Shown piece by piece: positions 6,699-10,693 of a stretch of DNA of 10,693 nucleotides. The notes beneath the pieces were generated by a model that saw only the letters and a program-made list of their open reading frames with translations, did not search any database and was not told the DNA's origin. Both the position numbers and the translations under genes were made by a program. Numbering within the stretch: the stretch's first letter is position 1; every line of letters starts with the position of its first letter. The stretch comes from Chitinispirillaceae bacterium (GTDB lineage Bacteria > Fibrobacterota > Chitinivibrionia > Chitinivibrionales > Chitinispirillaceae): the NCBI GenBank assembly GCA_016926315.1, contig JAFGOU010000459.1:1-10693 (forward strand), read 5' to 3'.

Positions 6699-7320
6699 GC
6701 GGCTCATAAAAATCCTGCGGTCAAAAAGCATAACCGACGAGCGTGTGCTCGACGCGTTCCGCAAAGTAGCGCGGCATGAGTTCGTGGACGGCGCCATGTA
6801 CGCTCAGGCCTACGACGATAACGCCCTTCCCATCGGCAGCGGCCAGACCATCTCCCAGCCTTATATTGTAGCGCTCATGACGCAGCTCCTTGAGCTGAAA
6901 AAGGACGAAAAAATACTTGAAATCGGCACCGGCTCCGGTTTCCAGACCGCGATCCTTGCGCAGTTTTCCCGCAGGGTCTACTCGGTCGAATCCGTGCGCG
7001 GGCTCGCGGAGAGCGCGCGTAAGCGGCTTCGCGGCATGGGGTACGAGAACATCGCGTTCAAAAACGGCGACGGGAGCGCGGGATGGACCCAGCACGCTCC
7101 GTACGAGAAGATCATGGTCACGGCCGCGGCGCCGTCGGTGCCGGAAACGCTCGTCGAGCAGCTGGACATCGGCGGCCGGATGGTCATTCCGATAGGCGAC
7201 CGGTTTCATCAGGAGCTTATCGTATGCGACAAAAGAGAACAAGGTATCGAACAGCGGAGCGAGGGCGGCGTGGTGTTCGTCCCGCTCACGGGCAGACACG
7301 GCTGGCAGGAGAAAGGATAA
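6667..7320 (+). CDS. pcm: Protein-L-isoaspartate O-methyltransferase
   Basis: The 217-residue protein has every hallmark of the PCMT family: 'YDDNALPIGSGQTISQPYIV' (49-68), the SAM-binding motif I 'LEIGTGSGFQTAILA' (84-98), acidic Glu108 in 'VYSVESV', 'NGDGSAGW' (133-140), 'PYEKIMVTAAAP' (145-156) and the terminal 'VFVPLTGRHGW' (203-213). It uses S-adenosylmethionine to methylate the side-chain carboxylate of L-isoaspartyl residues, starting repair of aged proteins in the cytosol. Length fits the family at about 205-220. The start overlaps the GT2 gene by 32 bp and lacks a good ribosome-binding site, which suggests translation coupled to the upstream gene. Its place between a glycosyltransferase and a DedA gene looks like operon convenience rather than a shared pathway. 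Confidence 0.95.
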   Translation: MEFLNHDVARERLIKILRSKSITDERVLDAFRKVARHEFVDGAMYAQAYDDNALPIGSGQTISQPYIVALMTQLLELKKDEKILEIGTGSGFQTAILAQFSRRVYSVESVRGLAESARKRLRGMGYENIAFKNGDGSAGWTQHAPYEKIMVTAAAPSVPETLVEQLDIGGRMVIPIGDRFHQELIVCDKREQGIEQRSEGGVVFVPLTGRHGWQEKG

Positions 7321-7326
7321 CCGTCC

Positions 7327-7941
7327 ATGGGCATCACGGAATTCATCGCGCAGTTCGCCACGGCGTTCATCGACAAGACAGGATACGTCAGTGTCTTCGT
7401 CCTCATGATCATGGAAAGCATGGTCTTTCCCATACCAAGCGAAGCGGTCATGCCTTTCGCCGGGTTCCTGGTCGCGGAATCGAAGTTCACTTTTACTCTG
7501 GTCATCCTTTTCAGCACGCTCGGCAGTATTGTCGGCTCCCTCCTCTCCTACTGGATCGGCCGGTACGGCGGCAAGCCGTTCATCGACCGCTTCGGTAAAT
7601 TCCTGCTGCTCGACCGGGAGGACCTTGTTGCAACGGAAAGATTTTTCAATAAATACGGCGAAGCGACCATTTTTATCTGCCGGTTTATTCCGGTGGTACG
7701 GCACCTCATCTCCATACCGGCAGGCACCGGCCGCATGAACCTCCTCAAATTTTCGATTTACACCATCATGGGCGCCGGCATGTGGAACGCGTTCCTGACG
7801 GTATGCGGTTTCTATCTGAGAAAAAGGTGGGAGACGGTCATGCACTACAGCCACTACGTTGACATCGCGGTGGTGGCGATTCTGGTACTGGGTGCTGCTT
7901 ACTTCATCAAAAAGCACCTCCAGCGCCGCCGGCACGCTTAA
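7327..7941 (+). CDS. DedA-family (SNARE-associated) membrane protein
   Basis: The 204-residue protein has the DedA signature: an N-terminal re-entrant region with 'MESMVFPIPSEAVMPFAGF' (29-47), 'GSIVGSLLSYWIGRYGG' (66-82), and the conserved 'CRFIPVVRHLISIPAG' (118-133) with Arg119 and Arg125. Hydrophobic segments lie at about 17-48, 56-78, 140-163 and 178-196. DedA proteins are inner-membrane proteins needed for envelope integrity and proton-motive force; several are linked to moving undecaprenyl phosphate or phospholipids across the membrane. That would fit the acyltransferase and GT2 genes in the same run, but the cargo here is inferred. A good ribosome-binding site, AAGGA, precedes the ATG, 6 bp after the pcm stop. 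It appears to be the last gene of the operon. Confidence 0.92.
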   Translation: MGITEFIAQFATAFIDKTGYVSVFVLMIMESMVFPIPSEAVMPFAGFLVAESKFTFTLVILFSTLGSIVGSLLSYWIGRYGGKPFIDRFGKFLLLDREDLVATERFFNKYGEATIFICRFIPVVRHLISIPAGTGRMNLLKFSIYTIMGAGMWNAFLTVCGFYLRKRWETVMHYSHYVDIAVVAILVLGAAYFIKKHLQRRRHA

Positions 7942-7976
7942 AAATATCCCTTAACCCCTTGCTTTCAATACAATTA

Positions 7977-7992
7977 CCCCCCCCCAAAAAAA
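7977..7992 (+). repeat. C9-A7 homopolymer junction upstream of the surface-protein gene
   Basis: Nine C (7977-7985) run directly into seven A (7986-7992) in the gap between the DedA gene and the large secreted protein, about 12 bp upstream of the putative -35 box. This is the longest mononucleotide tract in the window. Such tracts can change length by replication slippage and alter promoter output; whether this one does is not visible from a single sequence. Confidence 0.6.
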
Positions 7993-8003
7993 TAAGCGTT
8001 TTC

Positions 8004-8031
8004 TTGATATTTTGTAGTATATTGATATATG
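8004..8031 (+). promoter_or_regulatory. Possible promoter with TTGATAT direct repeat
   Basis: TTGATA (8004-8009) could be a -35 box, with TATATG (8026-8031) as -10 at 16-bp spacing. TTGATAT occurs twice (8004-8010 and 8022-8028), 18 bp apart, so the same bases could also form a repeated protein-binding site. The stretch is AT-rich and ends 45 bp before the gene start. Confidence 0.4.
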
Positions 8032-8043
8032 TTATGTAAAGGA

Positions 8044-8055
8044 AGGAAATTTCCT
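8044..8055. promoter_or_regulatory. 12-bp perfect palindrome in the leader
   Basis: AGGAAATTTCCT (8044-8055) reads the same on both strands and lies between the putative promoter and the ribosome-binding site GAGGAGG (8065-8071). Its position would suit an operator for a dimeric regulator. The call is based only on symmetry and place. Confidence 0.4.
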
Positions 8056-8076
8056 CTCTTCAATGAGGAGGATTCC

Positions 8077-10053
8077 ATGAAAAGGTTTTTTTGGGGCCTT
8101 GTCCTCGCTTCGGTTTCCTACGCCCTCAACGCGCCGTATCTGATCAGCGCCACGGCCCTGAGCGACAGCAGCGTTGAACTCTCATGGCGCAACAACGACG
8201 CCGGTACCGTGGGATATATTCTCCAGCGCAAAGACTCGACCGAGACTACATACCATTTTCTTGATTCAGTCAAGACTTCGACCCAGCTCACCTATACGGA
8301 CATGAACGGCCTGCGACCGTCAACGCTCTATACGTATCAAGTTATCGCGTACAGCGCGACCGAAGTATCAGACACGTCAAACAGCGTGCAGGTAACGACG
8401 CTTGCACGGACAACGATCTTTAACCAGCCGTCGATTTCTGTTCACTGGAATTATGATACATCAACTTCCGTCCGTATCAGAATTTCCGACAACGCCAATT
8501 GCGAAACCGGATACCGGATTTATCGTGATCAGGAATTCTCTTCTTCCTTCAGCCTGATTGCGCAGATTACAAGCACAAATCCGGAACGCATGGATTCGGT
8601 CGTCTGGTTTGACAATACGGCTTCAGCGAATACGTGGTACAATTATAAAGTCGCGGCTTTTACGATTATCGATTCCATTTTTTCCGCCCCCTGTTCGACC
8701 TATACCTTCAAAGGGCAGCAGCCTCAACAGACAGTTCAATTCCTGAAACTCAGCGATTTTCCGGTCTCCTGCGATTCGACAGGATGGTCCGCACGGTCAG
8801 GAGACACCATCGTTCTCAAGGAAAACCCCTCACCTGCAGGCATGTTTTCGGTGATAGACGTCAAAGATTCGGCACATCCCGTCTTTGTGGGATACATCGA
8901 TTCCGCGACCGCTCTCGCTTATCCTTTGCGTTCACTGATACCGGTATACCTGAAGTCCGCTTCTAACATCTGCAATTCCTATACTAAAACCAGGGTAATA
9001 ACTTTTCAGGACCGCATACTGGTTTTATCAATAAACCAGTTGCAGATGTACCAGATTCAGGATACCAATCTTGTTCTCATAGACTCCATGACAATTACAA
9101 CAGGAAATAAAGAAAACAGGATTTTATTATTAAACGATACGTTATTGGCTGTTCTATATGTTAAACACTACGACTATATGACTACTTGGCGGGATTCAAC
9201 TTTTTTTTACACTATCGGCATATCCTCTTCAGGATTAACATCTTTTCCCGAGCACTTGTTGGAAACAGCGTATACTGCTTATACAGGAGGAAGAAATGAA
9301 TGTTACAGACCATATATCCAAGGATTTTCTGACAACAAAATACTGGTACCTATCGATTGCTACTATTCCTTTGGGATGGGGGGTACGACAAAATCGTACT
9401 GGCGCAATTTAGAAATAGATGACCACTTCTCGAATCGAAATATCGTTTTTACCGATTCCTCACCATATGCAAACGCATATAATACGGGCCACTACATCTC
9501 TTCGACAGAAAACCTTTGTACGAATGCTTTTATCATTTATGCATATTCGGCCCATAATGCAACTGCGCCTGCGCCGAGCGATACTGCCACCGAATTATTC
9601 GTCTCCCACGTCGGTGATCCACATCCTTATGCTACCGCTCAATCGAACAACGCCATCTACCGCGATGACATACATCGGCAGAATTCTCTGCAGAATATCC
9701 TTCTCGACACTCTAAACAAAAGAGTTTTTCTGATTTGCAACAACAACATGACGATTCTCGGCTACGAGCGACACGCCAACCGGGTTATTGACAACGGCAC
9801 CATACCCCGAACGGCCCAAAGAATCGCCGTCAGCCGTGGGCCCATGGCGTCGAGCGTCACTATTGTGCTTCCCTCTCATTCCCGCTCCTGCGACCTCTAT
9901 TTCTACGACCTCTCCGGCCGGGTCGTCGACCGGATGACCGGCGTGACGTCGAACGCCGTGCTCTGGCGGCCCAAGACAAGGACGATAGGCTGCTATCTCG
10001 TCATGGTCAGGAGCGGCGGAGAGCAATACACCGCGAAGTTCATGGTGAGTTAA
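8077..10053 (+). CDS. Secreted surface protein: two FN3-like domains, unassigned middle, C-terminal sorting tail
   Basis: I chose the ATG at 8077 over the in-frame ATG at 8029 because GAGGAGG lies 5 nt upstream and the product then begins with a signal peptide, 'MKRFFWGLVLASVSYALNA', cleaved near residue 19. The 658-residue protein has an FN3 domain at about 19-109 ('VELSWRNND', 'GYILQRKDS', 'LRPSTLYTYQVIAYS') and a second, divergent FN3-like domain at about 115-212 ('GYRIYRDQ', 'TWYNYKVAAFT'). The middle (about 218-570) is beta-rich; 'MFSVIDVKDSAHPVFVGYID' (256-275) resembles an LVIVD-type propeller repeat, but I cannot assign the rest. Residues about 578-658 look like a T9SS-type sorting domain: 'DLYFYDLSGRVVDRM', 'GCYLVMVRSGGEQYTAKFMV'. 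Inferred: a cell-surface or exported protein. DNA for the middle (about 8960-9560) is visibly more AT-rich than both ends. It has its own promoter region. Confidence 0.87.
   Translation: MKRFFWGLVLASVSYALNAPYLISATALSDSSVELSWRNNDAGTVGYILQRKDSTETTYHFLDSVKTSTQLTYTDMNGLRPSTLYTYQVIAYSATEVSDTSNSVQVTTLARTTIFNQPSISVHWNYDTSTSVRIRISDNANCETGYRIYRDQEFSSSFSLIAQITSTNPERMDSVVWFDNTASANTWYNYKVAAFTIIDSIFSAPCSTYTFKGQQPQQTVQFLKLSDFPVSCDSTGWSARSGDTIVLKENPSPAGMFSVIDVKDSAHPVFVGYIDSATALAYPLRSLIPVYLKSASNICNSYTKTRVITFQDRILVLSINQLQMYQIQDTNLVLIDSMTITTGNKENRILLLNDTLLAVLYVKHYDYMTTWRDSTFFYTIGISSSGLTSFPEHLLETAYTAYTGGRNECYRPYIQGFSDNKILVPIDCYYSFGMGGTTKSYWRNLEIDDHFSNRNIVFTDSSPYANAYNTGHYISSTENLCTNAFIIYAYSAHNATAPAPSDTATELFVSHVGDPHPYATAQSNNAIYRDDIHRQNSLQNILLDTLNKRVFLICNNNMTILGYERHANRVIDNGTIPRTAQRIAVSRGPMASSVTIVLPSHSRSCDLYFYDLSGRVVDRMTGVTSNAVLWRPKTRTIGCYLVMVRSGGEQYTAKFMVS
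9018..9040. repeat. 8-bp inverted repeat inside the surface-protein gene
   Basis: ACTGGTTT (9018-9025) and AAACCAGT (9033-9040) form a perfect stem with a 7-nt loop in the AT-rich middle of the gene. It may be chance. Confidence 0.3.
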
Positions 10054-10090
10054 ACCGCGGATTTTTTGATGCGTGAATTTTTAAGGCGCA

Positions 10091-10108
10091 GTCGGCTGTT
10101 TATCCGAC
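10091..10108 (-). terminator. Weak hairpin at the antitoxin stop codon
   Basis: GTCGG (10091-10095) and CCGAC (10104-10108) form a 5-bp stem with an 8-nt loop spanning the antitoxin TAA. On the minus strand it is followed only by a mixed A/T stretch, so termination is a weak guess. The remaining convergent gap, 10054-10090, holds a T6 run (10064-10069) after CCGCGG but no proper stem for the surface-protein gene. Confidence 0.3.
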
Positions 10109-10297
10109 GTGTCTGGCAAGCAACTTCCGGACGGACGGCACCAGTTCTACAGGGACCTCAATAAATGTCTGCTTCTGATCTTTATACGCCCGTTCATCTT
10201 CCAATGCAGCTTCTTCCGCAGACTGTCTTTCGTAATGTTTAATCACCCTGCGGACTTTATCTTCGGCCCATCCGGCTGGAAAATGGTTTTTTTTCAT
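10100..10297 (-). CDS. Putative antitoxin of a toxin-first pair
   Basis: The 65-residue acidic, helical product opens 'MKKNHFPAGWAEDKVRRVIK', followed by 'HYERQSAEEAALEDERAY' and a C-terminal 'VPVELVPSVRKLLARH'. I recognise the style of small 'FPxGWxExxVRRVxxHYE' proteins found beside BrnT/DUF4258-like toxins, but there is no clear helix-turn-helix or ribbon-helix-helix motif, so any DNA binding is unproved. It follows the putative toxin gene with an ATGA overlap (10294-10297) and has its own good ribosome-binding site, AGAGGT, six nt upstream, which would let it be made in excess of its partner, as expected for an antitoxin. The charge pattern (acidic middle, against a basic partner) supports direct binding. 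Confidence 0.65.
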   Translation of the reverse strand: MKKNHFPAGWAEDKVRRVIKHYERQSAEEAALEDERAYKDQKQTFIEVPVELVPSVRKLLARHVG

Positions 10298-10590
10298 TTT
10301 TTACCTCTTTTTTTCAGACGACGTCTATAAGCCGCCAATGGTTTTCCTTCTAAATCATACGCTGTGATGATAAAAATACTACCTGGAACCGGATCCGGCA
10401 CATAAATCACCCTCAAATGCCTCCCTCTGCTTGTCCTGCCAAGCACTACCCTTGAACCTTCGCGGCCATTTCGGTCCTCTCCAGGCCGGTATAACACCTC
10501 TTCCACCTCTTCTTCGGTCACTCGATGGTTATAAATATGCGGACATCCTGTTTCAGGATCAATATAAAAACGCAGATTCAATTCAGCCAT
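10294..10590 (-). CDS. Putative BrnT/DUF4258-like toxin
   Basis: The 98-residue protein has the compact beta-rich layout of BrnT/DUF4258-type proteins, small folds related to RelE-type ribonucleases: an N-terminal 'IYNHRVTEEEVEEVL' (19-33), a central 'GREGSRVVLGRTSRGRHLRV' (42-61), 'IYVPDPVPGSIFIITAYDL' (62-80) and a strongly basic tail 'AAYRRRLKKRGKK' (86-98). In relatives, the His of the first block and the later arginines are thought to matter for RNA cleavage; here His21 and Arg47, Arg52, Arg55, Arg57 and Arg60 are present. Predicted role: a growth-inhibiting ribonuclease neutralised by the downstream partner. The ribosome-binding site (AGGT) is weaker than that of the antitoxin. Family placement is from motif pattern only; a non-toxic DUF4258 protein is the main alternative. 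Confidence 0.65.
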   Translation of the reverse strand: MAELNLRFYIDPETGCPHIYNHRVTEEEVEEVLYRPGEDRNGREGSRVVLGRTSRGRHLRVIYVPDPVPGSIFIITAYDLEGKPLAAYRRRLKKRGKK

Positions 10591-10627
10591 AATGTACCTA
10601 AATATAATGGTTCTAGTTTGATTCCAA
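10587..10627 (-). promoter_or_regulatory. Possible promoter and operator of the toxin-antitoxin pair
   Basis: On the minus strand TTGGAA (10622-10627) and TATTTA (10599-10604) fit -35 and -10 boxes with 17-bp spacing. An imperfect 24-bp dyad, CCATAATG...TATAATGG (10587-10610), covers the -10 region and the toxin start codon, where autoregulating antitoxins often bind. Both are pattern matches only. I see nothing else in 10628-10693. Confidence 0.35.
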
Positions 10628-10693
10628 TGGGTCTAAAATAGTTGTTCTTTGACAGTTCCGAGTTCATTTTATCGATATTCCCCAAACGAGAGG

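Noticed and set aside
6721..7935. A 404-codon open frame on the minus strand opposite pcm and the DedA gene
   Set aside because: It lies exactly antisense to two clear genes, has a biased Arg/Asp/His-rich composition and no recognisable motif; it reflects the high-GC codon pattern of the plus-strand genes.
8029..8076. An earlier in-frame ATG for the large surface protein
   Set aside because: It would put 16 residues before a clean signal peptide and lies upstream of the strong GAGGAGG site that serves the ATG at 8077.
9018..9040. The inverted repeat in the surface-protein gene as an insertion target or terminator
   Set aside because: There is no T run, no target duplication and the reading frame is intact; it is probably chance.

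Overview
The window looks like bacterial chromosome from a Gram-negative-type lineage. Surface-protein style, with PKD/FN3/LamG modules, Bacteroidetes/Fibrobacterota-like C-terminal sorting tails and an N-terminal 'NNLYDTGGLNW' motif after a lipobox, suggests Fibrobacterota or a relative. This placement is an inference from domain style; there is no rRNA or other marker gene here. I see no tRNA, rRNA, CRISPR array, insertion sequence or phage gene.

Layout. (1) 1-1837, plus strand: the 3' end of a LamG-containing secreted protein with a C-terminal sorting-like tail, then a separate LamG lipoprotein that ends right at the last LamG strand. (2) 1950-5198, minus strand: in order of transcription, a small cysteine-containing lipoprotein, a truncated EamA/DMT transporter remnant (only the C-terminal ~55-59 residues are left), a cobalamin-binding-type radical SAM protein, and a GT4 glycosyltransferase joined to it by an ATGA overlap. 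(3) 5344-7941, plus strand: a tight four-gene run of DUF374 acyltransferase, GT2 glycosyltransferase (ATGA overlap), protein-L-isoaspartate methyltransferase (32-bp overlap) and DedA membrane protein (6-bp gap). (4) 8077-10053, plus strand: a 658-residue secreted protein with two FN3-like domains, an unassigned middle and a second sorting-like tail, preceded by a C9A7 homopolymer junction and a 12-bp palindrome. (5) 10100-10590, minus strand: a two-gene toxin-antitoxin-like pair, toxin first, overlapping by ATGA.

How the genes fit together: most of the window concerns the cell envelope. The acyltransferase, GT2 and DedA genes fit lipid or lipid-linked sugar handling. The radical SAM/GT4 pair fits modification of a lipid or glycan. 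The three large secreted proteins or lipoproteins would sit on or beyond the outer membrane. The best candidates for something unusual are the EamA remnant, the radical SAM/GT4 pair, the unassigned middle of the 658-residue surface protein with its repetitive promoter, and the toxin-first pair at the right end.
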